DNA of 52,892 nucleotides from Thermomonas sp. (GTDB lineage Bacteria > Pseudomonadota > Gammaproteobacteria > Xanthomonadales > Xanthomonadaceae): the NCBI GenBank assembly GCA_020692565.1, contig JAIMKJ010000001.1, positions 9,851 to 62,742 on the forward strand, in the 5' to 3' direction. Both the position numbers and the translations under genes were made by a program. The notes under the pieces are model-generated. The model ran no database searches. It saw nothing but the letters and a program-made list of their open reading frames with translations, and was not told where the DNA came from. Positions 19,611 through 29,000 of the stretch are shown in pieces (the stretch's first letter is position 1; every line of letters begins with the position of its first letter).

Positions 19611-19709
19611 CAGAGCGGGGCGCAGCTCCGCTGGCCGTCGGCAGGGATATGCCGTGTCGCCACACGTTCTGCCGCTTTCTGGAACGCGGTAGCGGAGCTG
19701 CGCTCTACA
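19611..19709. repeat. GTAG-REP pair between lexA and pncC
   Basis: The right member GTAGCGGAGCTGCGCTCTAC (19689-19708) is a near-palindrome with a GTAG head. The left member AGAGCGGGGCGCAGCTCCGCT (19612-19632) is its inverted counterpart, 56 bp away. Same family as the elements near 9.9, 25.9, 29.4, 36.4 and 49.8 kb. Confidence 0.6.
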
Positions 19710-19752
19710 GGGGCTGCGGCGAGGACAGCAGGGAGCCGGTCCGCTTCGAGCC

Positions 19753-20256
19753 TCAACCCGTCCCGATCAGGGTTTCCAGCCCTCGCAGCGACGCGGCGAC
19801 GGTCTGCCGGCGCACGGCGTCGCGATCACCGTCGAAATGGAAGAGTTGGGCATGGGCGTAGCCGCCGCGGCGTTTCCAGCCGATCCAGACGGTGCCGACG
19901 GGTTTGTCCGGGGAGCCACCGCCGGGGCCGGCGATGCCGGTGACCGCGACCGCGATGCTGGCGCCGGCATGGACCAGCGCACCGGAGACCATTTCGATCA
20001 CGGTCTCGCGGCTGACGGCGCCGTGGCTTTCGAGGGTTTCCGGGCGGACGCCCAGCATCGCCTGCTTGGCTTCGTAGCTGTAGGCGACCATGCCGCAGTC
20101 GAACCAGTCGGAGGACCCGGCGATATCGGTGACGGTCTTGGCGATCCAGCCGCCGGTGCAGCTTTCGGCGGTGACGAGGGTATGTCTGGCGGTGCGGAAA
20201 CGCGTGCCCAGGGCTTCGGCATGGTCGCGAAGCTCGGCATCGGTGGGAAACGTCAT
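19753..20256 (-). CDS. pncC: CinA C-terminal domain protein, nicotinamide-nucleotide amidase
   Basis: 167 residues from the ATG at 20256. It is the stand-alone C-terminal domain of CinA (PncC/YgaD): TLVTAESCTGGWIAKTVTDI, GSSDWFDCGMVAYSYEAK, GAVSRETVIEMVSGAL and AVTGIAGPGGGSPDKPVGTVWI. The enzyme deamidates NMN to nicotinate mononucleotide, salvaging the NMN released by NAD+-dependent DNA ligase. The gene is commonly found upstream of lexA/recA in proteobacteria, as here. 246 bp with a REP pair separates it from lexA, so the two are not tightly coupled. Confidence 0.92.
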   Translation of the reverse strand: MTFPTDAELRDHAEALGTRFRTARHTLVTAESCTGGWIAKTVTDIAGSSDWFDCGMVAYSYEAKQAMLGVRPETLESHGAVSRETVIEMVSGALVHAGASIAVAVTGIAGPGGGSPDKPVGTVWIGWKRRGGYAHAQLFHFDGDRDAVRRQTVAASLRGLETLIGTG

Positions 20257-20390
20257 GCGGGTACGGTCCGTGGCGGCGCGACGGAGGCCGCGCGGTGCCG
20301 CATGATACCGGCCGCCGCACCGGGAACAATGGCCCGCAAGCAATGGCCCGACGGGGCGGGCGATTGCCGTGGATCATGGATGCGCAAAAG

Positions 20391-20416
20391 AGACGGCCCG
20401 CCGAAGCGGGCCGTCT
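20391..20416 (-). terminator. Terminator of the TonB-dependent receptor gene
   Basis: An 11-bp perfect stem (AGACGGCCCGC with its complement) around a four-base loop. On the minus strand it is followed by CTCTTTTG, giving a short U-tract. It lies 25 bp beyond the receptor stop. Confidence 0.8.
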
Positions 20417-20441
20417 GCCGGAACAGTACGTCTACGAACGA

Positions 20442-22952
20442 TCAGTACTTCACGCGGAACGTGACGCCGTAGGTGCGCGGCGCGCCGAGGAAGGCGTTCC
20501 AGGTACCGGTCTGCAGCGGCGCGTCGAACGCCACCTGGTAGTACTCGGCATCGGTCAGGTTCTGCGACCACAGCTCGACGTCCCAACGGCCATCGCGACG
20601 GCCGAGGATGACGCGCGCGTTGAGCACGGAGTACCCGTCCTGCTGCTTCTCGGGATCGAGATCGGAGCCGGTGTTGTAATCGGACATGTACTTGGCGCCG
20701 AGGTGCGCGCTGGCTTCGAGATTGCTGCCCATGTCCCATTCGTAGCCGACCGAACCGGTCACCGACCACTTCGGCGCGAAGCTGGCGCGGCTGCCCGGCA
20801 ACAGCGCCAGATCGGCATCCGGCAACAGATCGTCGCCGTACTTGGTATCGGCGTAGGTCAGGCCGGTCTGCACCATCCAGCCACCGGTCTTCCACAGCAA
20901 CTCGGCGTCGAGACCCTGCGAGATCACTTCGGGAATCGAACGCACCACGAAGCTGGTGCCGAGGAAGCTGTTGAGCTGGAAGTCGGTGTATTTCTGGTGG
21001 AACAACGTGGCATTGAGCAACAGGTTGCCGCCGAGCCAGGTGGTCTTGGTGCCCAGCTCGAAGCTGTCGACGAACTCGCCCGGGAACGAGGTGTCGTTCA
21101 CCGGCACGATGCCCGACGTGCCGCTGGACAGGCCGTTGTTCGACTGCACGCGATCCAGATTGAAGCCGCCGGCCTTGTAGCCGCGAGCGGCCGAGAAATA
21201 GCCCATCGCGTGTTCGTTGAAACGATAGGCCGCCTTGAACGTGCCGGACCATTCCTTCTCTTCGCGGCTCTGGTCGGTGCTGCGGCCGTTGTGCTGGATA
21301 TTGGTCCACGGCAGGCAGGCGAAACCGACCACCTGCGGCGCCGCGGCCGAGGCCTGGGCGACGCTAAGGCCGCGCGCCACCAGCGCAGCGACGACCTGGC
21401 CCGGGTTGGCGAGCATCGCCCCGCACCCCAGGCCGCCGTTCGGATTGCTGTAGCGCGAGGACAGATCCTTCTTCTCGCGGGTGTAGCGCAGGCCGAGGGT
21501 CAGATCGAGCGCATCGGTGACGTGCCAGGTGTTGTTGGTGAACAGGCCGACGCTCTTGGATTCCTGCTCGTAACGGTCGGATGCGGCATGTCCGGCGAAC
21601 ACCGTGCCGAACGGACGGCCCGACGCCTGCGACAGGAACAGCGGCGCGGTGGGGCTGGCGGCGAGCGCGGGGTTGATCCGCGACAGCAACGCGATCGACA
21701 GATAGGGCTCGTAGGCGTTACCGACACGGTAGGCCTCGTTGCGCTTCAGATTTTCGTCGGCATAGAACGCGCCGAACAGCCAGTCGAGTTTCTCGGTGCT
21801 GCCGGTGAGGCGGAATTCCTGGCTGAAGGTGTCGAAACGGCTGAAATTGTCGCCTTCGGTCGGATTGCGGTAGATCAGATCCGCAGTGCTGTAGTCGAAA
21901 TCGATACCGTTGGTGGACTGCCACTTGCGCTGCGCGGTGACCGAAGTGAACGTCGCGCCGCCGAACCACGGGGTTTCCCAATCGACCTGGCCGCTGACGC
22001 CCTGATCCTTCATGTATTGCGCAGTGGTGCGGTTGGCCCAGCCGCGACGGGCGAACGGGTCCGCGACCGGCGCCACACCGGTATCCGGCGACAGCGCATC
22101 GAGGATCGCAGCCGTCGGGCCGCGGATGATGGTGGCGCTGGCGCAGCAATTCTCGTCGCGATTGCTGAAATCGCCGGTCAGCAGGATGTCCAGCGTATCG
22201 GTGGGCTCGAACAGCACCTGGCCGCGGAACGTGTGGAAGTTCTGGTCCTGGTCTTCGGTTTCGGTACGCGGACCGCCGCCGGTGCTGATGTCGAGGAAGC
22301 CGTCGCGCTTGCGCTTGGCGGCATACACACGGAAGGCCGCCATGTCGTTGAAGGCATCGCCGTAGGAACCGGCCACGCCGACCGTACCGTAGTTGCCGAT
22401 GGTCAGCTCGGCCTCGGCGCTCTGCTGGTAGCTCGGGCGCTTGGTGACGACGTTGATGACGCCGGCGGAGGTGTTCTTGCCGAACAGGGTCCCCTGCGGC
22501 CCTTTCAGTACTTCGATGCGTTCGAGCTCGCCGAGGTCGCCGAAACCCACGCCGTTGCGCGGACGGTAGACGCCGTCGATCACCACGCCGACCGATGATT
22601 CGAGACCGGCGTTGTCGCCGACCGTACCGATGCCGCGGATACGGGCCGTGGTCAGCGATTCGCTCTGGGTGCTGGTGACCGTGAGGCCGGGGACCAGTTG
22701 CTGCAGATCCTTGATGTCGCGGACGCCGTTGTCTTCCAGCATCTTCTCGGACAGTGCGGTGACCACCACCGGCACGTCCTGCAAAGCTTCTTCGCGTTTC
22801 TGCGCAGTGACCGTGATCTGGTCGAGCGTCGAGGCTTCCTCTTCGCCTGCACCGCTATCCTGGGCCAGCGCCAGCGGCGCCTGCACCAAACCTACCAGCG
22901 CCACCAGAAGTGCCCGGGTCAAAACCGAATGTTGCGGTGCACGATATTTCAT
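20442..22952 (-). CDS. TonB-dependent outer membrane receptor
   Basis: 836 residues. The start at 22952 follows GGAGGGGGAGT. A signal peptide ends near residue 30 (LALAQDSG). A TonB-box region is followed by the plug: LDQITVTAQKREEALQDVPV, ARIRGIGTVGDNAG, VIDGVYRPRNGVGFGDLGEL and ERIEVLKGPQGTLFGKNTSAGVINVVTKRP (residues about 45-155). The 22-strand barrel follows (DTLDILLTGDFSNRDENC, TWHVTDALDLTLGLRYTREKK) and ends VTFRVKY, with a terminal aromatic. The LQDVPV type is abundant in xanthomonads and sphingomonads; the ligand (siderophore, sugar or other) cannot be read, and no sugar- or iron-use genes are adjacent. No FUR box was recognised upstream. Confidence 0.95.
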   Translation of the reverse strand: MKYRAPQHSVLTRALLVALVGLVQAPLALAQDSGAGEEEASTLDQITVTAQKREEALQDVPVVVTALSEKMLEDNGVRDIKDLQQLVPGLTVTSTQSESLTTARIRGIGTVGDNAGLESSVGVVIDGVYRPRNGVGFGDLGELERIEVLKGPQGTLFGKNTSAGVINVVTKRPSYQQSAEAELTIGNYGTVGVAGSYGDAFNDMAAFRVYAAKRKRDGFLDISTGGGPRTETEDQDQNFHTFRGQVLFEPTDTLDILLTGDFSNRDENCCASATIIRGPTAAILDALSPDTGVAPVADPFARRGWANRTTAQYMKDQGVSGQVDWETPWFGGATFTSVTAQRKWQSTNGIDFDYSTADLIYRNPTEGDNFSRFDTFSQEFRLTGSTEKLDWLFGAFYADENLKRNEAYRVGNAYEPYLSIALLSRINPALAASPTAPLFLSQASGRPFGTVFAGHAASDRYEQESKSVGLFTNNTWHVTDALDLTLGLRYTREKKDLSSRYSNPNGGLGCGAMLANPGQVVAALVARGLSVAQASAAAPQVVGFACLPWTNIQHNGRSTDQSREEKEWSGTFKAAYRFNEHAMGYFSAARGYKAGGFNLDRVQSNNGLSSGTSGIVPVNDTSFPGEFVDSFELGTKTTWLGGNLLLNATLFHQKYTDFQLNSFLGTSFVVRSIPEVISQGLDAELLWKTGGWMVQTGLTYADTKYGDDLLPDADLALLPGSRASFAPKWSVTGSVGYEWDMGSNLEASAHLGAKYMSDYNTGSDLDPEKQQDGYSVLNARVILGRRDGRWDVELWSQNLTDAEYYQVAFDAPLQTGTWNAFLGAPRTYGVTFRVKY

Positions 22953-23277
22953 ACTCCCCCTCCTCGCCCTGTGTCGTTAAGTATTGTTGTTTGTCGTTAC
23001 GTGGTCGTTGTTCGATCATCGGCGGCTTGCATGCCGGCGTGTTGTCGCGTCCCCATTGCGCGCATCGCGAAGCGCCATGACCTTCGCATCGGCCCGGGGG
23101 CCGCATCGCCGTCCCCTGTTGATTGAATGACCGGGGATCACCGCGCACCGACGGTATCACAGGATTCGACGACTGTGAGCATGACTAAAGCACTGCCGGG
23201 CAGGCGCTGTCATACTAGTCGTTCTGCCCCCTGCCAAGCGCTTCGACGCGCCCCACGGTCTCCCCCCGAACGCCCCC
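22953..23277. other. 325-bp divergent intergenic region, TonB receptor / mutS
   Basis: No gene recognised. It must hold both promoters. A T/G-rich stretch TATTGTTGTTTGTCGTTACG (22982-23001) close to the receptor start is unlike the rest of the region and could be its promoter. On the mutS side a CATACT -10-like word occurs near 23211, about 65 bp before the GTG. Confidence 0.45.
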
Positions 23278-25896
23278 GTGTCCCACTCCGCATCCTCCCC
23301 CCGCGTCGCCAGCGACCAGCACACTCCCCTGATGCGCCAGTTCTTCGCCGCCAAGGCGGAGCATCCGGACGTATTGATGTTTTTCCGTATGGGCGATTTC
23401 TACGAATTGTTCTACGACGATGCGCGCAAGGCCGCGCGCCTGCTCGACATCACCTTGACGCAGCGCGGCAATTCCGCCGGCCAGCCGATCCCGATGGCGG
23501 GCGTGCCGGTGCATGCCTACGAGGGTTACCTGGCGCGCCTGGTCGCGCTGGGCGAATCGGTCGCGATCTGCGAACAGATCGGCGATCCGGCGCTGGCGAA
23601 GGGGCTGGTCGAACGCAAGGTCGTCCGCATCGTCACGCCCGGCACGGTCACCGACGAAGCGCTGCTGCAGGATCGCCGCGACACGCTGCTGATGGCCGTG
23701 GCGAGGAGCAAGCAGGGCTACGGCATCGCCTGGGCGGATCTGGCCGGCGGACGCTTCCTGGTCAATGAAGTCGCCAGCGACGACATGCTGGAAGCCGAAC
23801 TCGCGCGGCTCGATCCCGCCGAGCTGCTGCTTCCCGACGAAGACGGCTGGCCCGCATCGCTGGCGAACCGCAACGGCGTGCGCCGCCGCGCGCCGTGGCT
23901 GTTCGACGCCGACAGCGGCCGCCGGCAACTGCTGCAGTTCTTCGATCTGTTCGACCTGACCGGTTTCGGCATCGACGGCAAGCCACTGGCCATCGCCGCG
24001 GCCGGCGCGCTGCTGGGCTACGTCGAGGAAACCCAGAAACAGCGGCTGCCGCACCTCACCGCGATTCGCATCGAAACCAGCGACGGGGCGATCGCGATGA
24101 ACGCGGCCACCCGCCGCCACCTCGAGTTGGATACCCGCGTCGATGGCGATACCCGACACACGCTGCTCGGCGTGCTCGATAGCACAGTCACGCCGATGGG
24201 CGGCCGCCTGCTGCGGCGCTGGCTGCATCGCCCCCTGCGCGAGCGCCGGATCGTGGGCGAGCGCCATGATGCGGTGCAGCAACTGCTCGCGGCGCGCGCC
24301 GACAGCGACGTGCGCGACGCCTTTCGCGGCCTCGGCGACATCGAGCGCATCCTTTCCCGCGTCGCCCTGCGCAGCGCTCGGCCGCGCGATCTCTCGACCC
24401 TGCGCGATGCGCTCCTGCTGTTGCCGAAGGTCCGCGAAGCGCTGTCCGGCATCGACTCGCCGCGGCTGCTGGCGCTGTCCGCCGAACTCGGCGAGCACGA
24501 CGCGCAGGCCGCATGGATGGCGAGCGCCATCGTGCAACAGCCGCCGCTGTTGGCGCGCGACGGCGGCGTGATCGCCGACGGCTTCGACGCCGAACTGGAC
24601 GAACTGCGCACGCTCAGCACGCATGCCGACCAGTTCCTGATCGATCTGGAAGCCCGCGAGCGCGCGAGCAGCGGCATCGCCACGCTCAAGGTCGGCTACA
24701 ACCGCGTCCACGGCTATTACATCGAGATCAGCAAGGGTCAGGCGGTGAAAGCGCCGGTCCACTACACCCGCCGCCAGACCCTGACCGGCGCCGAGCGCTA
24801 CATCACCGAAGAACTGAAACAGTTCGAGGACAAGGTGCTGTCGGCGCGCGAGCGTTCGCTGTCGCGCGAGAAGCTGCTGTACGAAGGCGTCCTCGACGAA
24901 CTGAATCGCGACCTCGAACCGCTGAAGCGCGCCGCGGGCGCGTTGAGCGAACTCGACGTGCTGTGCTGCTTCGCCGAACGCGCGCGCGAACTCGACTGGT
25001 CGCGGCCGACGCTGGTCGACGACGCGCGACTGCACATCGAACGCGGCCGCCACCCGGTGGTGGAAGCGGTGCGCGACGAACCGTTCGAGCCGAACGACCT
25101 GCTGTTGAACGGCGACGACGGCGGCACGAGTTCCGAAAGCCAGGCGCGACGCATGCTGGTCATCACCGGCCCGAACATGGGCGGCAAGTCGACCTACATG
25201 CGCCAGAACGCGCTGATCGTGCTGCTCGCGCACATCGGCAGTTTCGTGCCGGCATCGAAAGCGGAACTCGGCCCGATCGACCGCATCCTCACCCGCATCG
25301 GCGCCGGCGACGACCTCGCGCGCGGGCAGTCGACCTTCATGGTCGAGATGAGCGAAACCAGCTACATCCTCCACCATGCCACCGCGCAGTCGCTGGTGCT
25401 GATGGACGAGATCGGCCGCGGCACCTCGACCTACGACGGCTTGGCGCTGGCCGAAGCCTGCGCGCGGCACCTGGCCGCGAGCAACCGCTGCTACACCCTG
25501 TTCGCTACGCACTATTTCGAGTTGACGGCACTCGCACAACCCGGCAGCGGCATCGCCAACGTGCATCTGGATGCCGTCGAGCACGCGGACACGCTCGTCT
25601 TCATGCACGCGGTGAAGGACGGTCCTGCCGACCGCAGCTTCGGCCTGCAGGTCGCCGCCCTCGCCGGCCTGCCGAAGACCGTCGTCCGCGAGGCGCGCGG
25701 ACGCCTGGCGGAATTGGAGCAGCGGCGCAACGACCCCGCACCGGTACTCACCCCGCAGACGCTGGACACGCCGCAGCAGTTCGGACTGTTCACCGCATCG
25801 TCGGCGGCACTGGACGCCCTCGCCGGCATCGACCCCGACGAACTCACGCCGAAGCAGGCGCTGGAGGCGTTGTACCGGTTGAAGGCGCTGGAGTGA
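23278..25896 (+). CDS. mutS: DNA mismatch repair protein MutS
   Basis: 872 residues from a GTG at 23278, which gives the expected N-terminus ([20 protein letters not shown]). MutS recognises mismatches and recruits MutL. The Phe-x-Glu mismatch-reading motif is in [12 protein letters not shown] near residue 40, followed by connector, lever ([16 protein letters not shown] near 475) and clamp regions. The ATPase domain has Walker [15 protein letters not shown] near 631, [14 protein letters not shown], Walker [17 protein letters not shown] and [10 protein letters not shown]. The C-terminal tail contains a beta-clamp-like QQFGLF. Monocistronic: a paired REP element follows immediately, and mutL is not in the window. 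Confidence 0.98.
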   Translation: MSHSASSPRVASDQHTPLMRQFFAAKAEHPDVLMFFRMGDFYELFYDDARKAARLLDITLTQRGNSAGQPIPMAGVPVHAYEGYLARLVALGESVAICEQIGDPALAKGLVERKVVRIVTPGTVTDEALLQDRRDTLLMAVARSKQGYGIAWADLAGGRFLVNEVASDDMLEAELARLDPAELLLPDEDGWPASLANRNGVRRRAPWLFDADSGRRQLLQFFDLFDLTGFGIDGKPLAIAAAGALLGYVEETQKQRLPHLTAIRIETSDGAIAMNAATRRHLELDTRVDGDTRHTLLGVLDSTVTPMGGRLLRRWLHRPLRERRIVGERHDAVQQLLAARADSDVRDAFRGLGDIERILSRVALRSARPRDLSTLRDALLLLPKVREALSGIDSPRLLALSAELGEHDAQAAWMASAIVQQPPLLARDGGVIADGFDAELDELRTLSTHADQFLIDLEARERASSGIATLKVGYNRVHGYYIEISKGQAVKAPVHYTRRQTLTGAERYITEELKQFEDKVLSARERSLSREKLLYEGVLDELNRDLEPLKRAAGALSELDVLCCFAERARELDWSRPTLVDDARLHIERGRHPVVEAVRDEPFEPNDLLLNGDDGGTSSESQARRMLVITGPNMGGKSTYMRQNALIVLLAHIGSFVPASKAELGPIDRILTRIGAGDDLARGQSTFMVEMSETSYILHHATAQSLVLMDEIGRGTSTYDGLALAEACARHLAASNRCYTLFATHYFELTALAQPGSGIANVHLDAVEHADTLVFMHAVKDGPADRSFGLQVAALAGLPKTVVREARGRLAELEQRRNDPAPVLTPQTLDTPQQFGLFTASSAALDALAGIDPDELTPKQALEALYRLKALE

Positions 25897-25908
25897 CACC
25901 GGCTGTTC

Positions 25909-26048
25909 GTAGGAGGCCTCCAGGCCGGCCCAGGATGGACCAGGCACGCGACGAGAATGAGGCCGCGCCCGCGGCCGACACCAATGACTCGGCAGAGGTT
26001 TCGAATGTCATTGACGCCTGAACAACAGCGGCCTGAAGGCCGCTCTAC
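25909..26048. repeat. Paired GTAG-REP element (copy B), MITE-like
   Basis: 140 bp between mutS and the AAA+ gene. It begins GTAGGAGGCCTCCAGGCC and ends GGCCTGAAGGCCGCTCTAC. It aligns with copy A (9913-10034) not just at the ends but inside: CAGGCCGGCCCA, GCGACGA, the hairpin GCCGCGCCCGCGGC and a following GAC. Copy B is about 18 bp longer in its right half. The right arm lies only 28 bp before the TTG start of the next gene, so the AAA+ gene's promoter is either within the element or upstream of it. Confidence 0.8.
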
Positions 26049-26075
26049 ACTGACTGCGACCAACGGAGAACGCGC

Positions 26076-29000
26076 TTGACCATCGGAATTTTCATCGCAG
26101 GGGTGTTGTTCGGCGTCGTACTGACGGTATGGCTGCGGCGTCCATCCGCCGCGGGCGCGGAACCTGTCGCAGCGGAAGACAGGCCGGCGACCGCCGACGC
26201 CGCGCTGCCGGCGCCCGACGCATCGCCAGTTGGCGAAACGCCAGCCGAAGAAACGCCCCTCGACCGCCTCTTCCGTCTGCGCCGCGAGGTCGAAGCCGAG
26301 GACGAGCGCATCCAGCGGCCGGAAGATCTGCTGCAACTGGCTCAGTTCCGCGAGGGCGTCGCCCTGCTCGCCGGCGATGCCTTCGATGCCAAGGGATTGC
26401 TCGATCAGCTGGAAAGCGACAGCTACGCGCTCAGTTGTATGGTCTATGTCGCGCTGCGCCAGCGCACCGATGTCGACCCCGCCGCCGCACTCGCCGCGAC
26501 GGCGTCGCCGGGCCGCTACCAGTTCCGTTTCATGCTCGATTACCTGCAGTCGCGCGAAGACGCGGCTGCTTTACCCGCGCTGATCCGGCATCTGCGGCAA
26601 TGGTGGTACGAACAGCCGCCAATGCGCCATCGCCTGCGCGAATACCTGCAGTGGGCCGAAGCGCATGCGCCCGGCACCGCGGCGATGGCGCTGGATACGC
26701 TGCAGGATTACGAACTCGAGCAACTCGCCGAAGGCCTGAAGTCGTTCCAGGAGCCGGTGCTGGCGCCGTTTCGGGACCAGGTCGCCGACGAGATCGCGCG
26801 CCGTCGCGAACAGCGCACGCTCGGTGGCGTGGGCCGGCTGTGGGCACCGGCGCAGGCCGACGGCAGCGCCGTGATCGTCGACCACCCGGAGCTCGATCTG
26901 CAGGTCGCGCAGGTCTACGACCTGTTGCAGGCCACGCCGCCGGTGTCGGTGCTGATCTCCGGCGAACAGGGCACCGGCAAATCGGTATTGGTGGATCGTC
27001 TGTTCGCGCGCCTGCACGCCGAAGGCTGGCTGCTGTTCGAAGCCTCCGCCGCCGACGTGCTGGCCGGGCAGAAGTACATCGGCGAACTGGAAGAACGCGT
27101 GCGCGAGATGCTGGTCGCGCTCGATCGTCCGCGCGCGCTGTGGCGGGTGCAGGATTTCTACGATCTGCTGCAGAAAGGCGCGCACAGCCAGGATCCGCGC
27201 GGCATCCTCGACATGCTGTTGCCGGCGCTGGAGCGCGGGCAGTTGCGGATGATCGGCGAACTCGGCACGGCGCAGCTCGCGCAGTTGCTGCAGGCGCGAC
27301 CAGCGCTGCGTCACCTGGCGAAAACGGTGACGCTGCTGTCGCCTGGCACCGAGACGATGCGCGATCTGCTCGCGCGCTGGCGCGATGCGCGCGAAGCCGG
27401 GCTGGCGATACCGGTGATCGACGCGCGCGCGCTCGACGAAGCGCAGCGCATGGCCGTCCAATTCTTTCCCGAACAGCACGAACCCGGGCGCACGCTGCGC
27501 CTGCTGGAGGAAGCCTTGCGCGCGGCGGTCGCGGCCGAGCCCTGCGAACTGCCGCTCACCGCCGACGCGCTGCTGGGCGCCATCGCCCGTCGCAGCGGCC
27601 TGCCGCTGGAGGTGATCGACGACCGCCAGAGCCTGCAGCTGGACAGCCTGCGCGCGTTCTTCCGCAAACGCGTGATCGGCCAGGACGAGGCGGTGGAATG
27701 CCTGATCGACCGCATCGCGATGCTGAAGGCCGGGCTGGTCGACGGCAGCCGTCCGATCGGCGTGTTCCTGTTCGCCGGCCCCACCGGCACCGGCAAGACC
27801 GAGCTGGCGAAAACCCTCGGTGAGCTGCTGTTCGGCAGCAGCGAACGCCTGCTGCGCCTGGACATGAGCGAATACCAGTCCGACGACGCCGCGTGGCGAC
27901 TCACCGACGTGTCGCGCGACGGCAGCACGCGCTCGCTGGTGTCGCGCATCCGCGAGCAGCCGTTCTCGGTGGTGCTGCTGGACGAGTTCGAGAAAGCGCA
28001 TCCGCGGGTGTGGGATCTGTTCCTGCAGGTGTTCGACGACGGCCGCCTCGGCGACCGCAACGGCAACGTCGCCGATTTCCGCCACAGCATCATCATCCTC
28101 ACCAGCAACGCCGGCTCCACCCTCAGCCGCAGCGCCGGCCCGGGTTTCACCTCGGCGGCGGGCGGTTATTCGCGCGGCGCGGTCGAGAAGGCGCTGTTCG
28201 AGACCTTCCGTCGCGAATTCCTCAACCGCCTCGATCGCATCGTGCTGTTCTCGCCGCTGGATCGCGGTCTGATGCGCGACATCCTCCACAAGGAACTGCA
28301 GCGCGCGATGGGCCGCCGCGGGCTCAGGAACAGGGACTGGGCGGTGGAATGGGAGCCCTCGGCGATCGAATTCCTGCTCGACCGCGGGTTCACGCCCGAT
28401 CTGGGCGCGCGCCCACTGCGTCGCGCCATCGAACAGCACCTGCTCGCGCCGCTGGCGCGCAGCATCGTCGAACACCGCACGCCGCAGGGCGACCAGTTCC
28501 TGTTCGTGCGCAGCGCCGGCGACCGGCTGGACGTGGAATTCATCGACCCCAATCTGCCGGCGACGCCTGCCACCGCGACCACGACGGCCGTTCGCGGCGA
28601 CCTGCGGCCGCTGATCCATGCCGCCGACGGCTCGCCCGCCGCCATCGCCATCCTGCAGGGCGCGCTGGACGCGCTGGTCGACACGCTGGCCGCGCCGCGC
28701 TGGACCGGCGCGCGCGACGCCGACTACGCCGCCATGAACGACCGCGATTTCTGGTCGCGGTCGGATCGTTTCGACGTGCTCGACCGGATCGAACGCCGCG
28801 ACCGCATCGAAAGCGCGCTCGATACCGCGCAGCGGCTCGGCGAACGCCTCGCCCGCGACGGCGCCAACGCGGCGTTCGTGGCCCGTCATGCGCAACTGCT
28901 GTGGCTGCTGGAACATGCGGCGACTGCGCTGGCCGAACATCGTCCGCAGGACGCGGTGCTGTCGCTCGCCGCCAGCGCGTCCGACCTCAAGCGCGACCCG

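Noticed and set aside
20295..22598. A 767-codon plus-strand frame opposite the TonB-dependent receptor
   Set aside because: The receptor frame has a signal peptide, plug and barrel motifs and a strong SD; the plus frame has none.
23215..25947. A 910-codon open frame on the minus strand across mutS
   Set aside because: It is antisense to a complete, motif-perfect mutS. Long antisense frames are a by-product of GC-rich third positions; the translation has low complexity and no family features.
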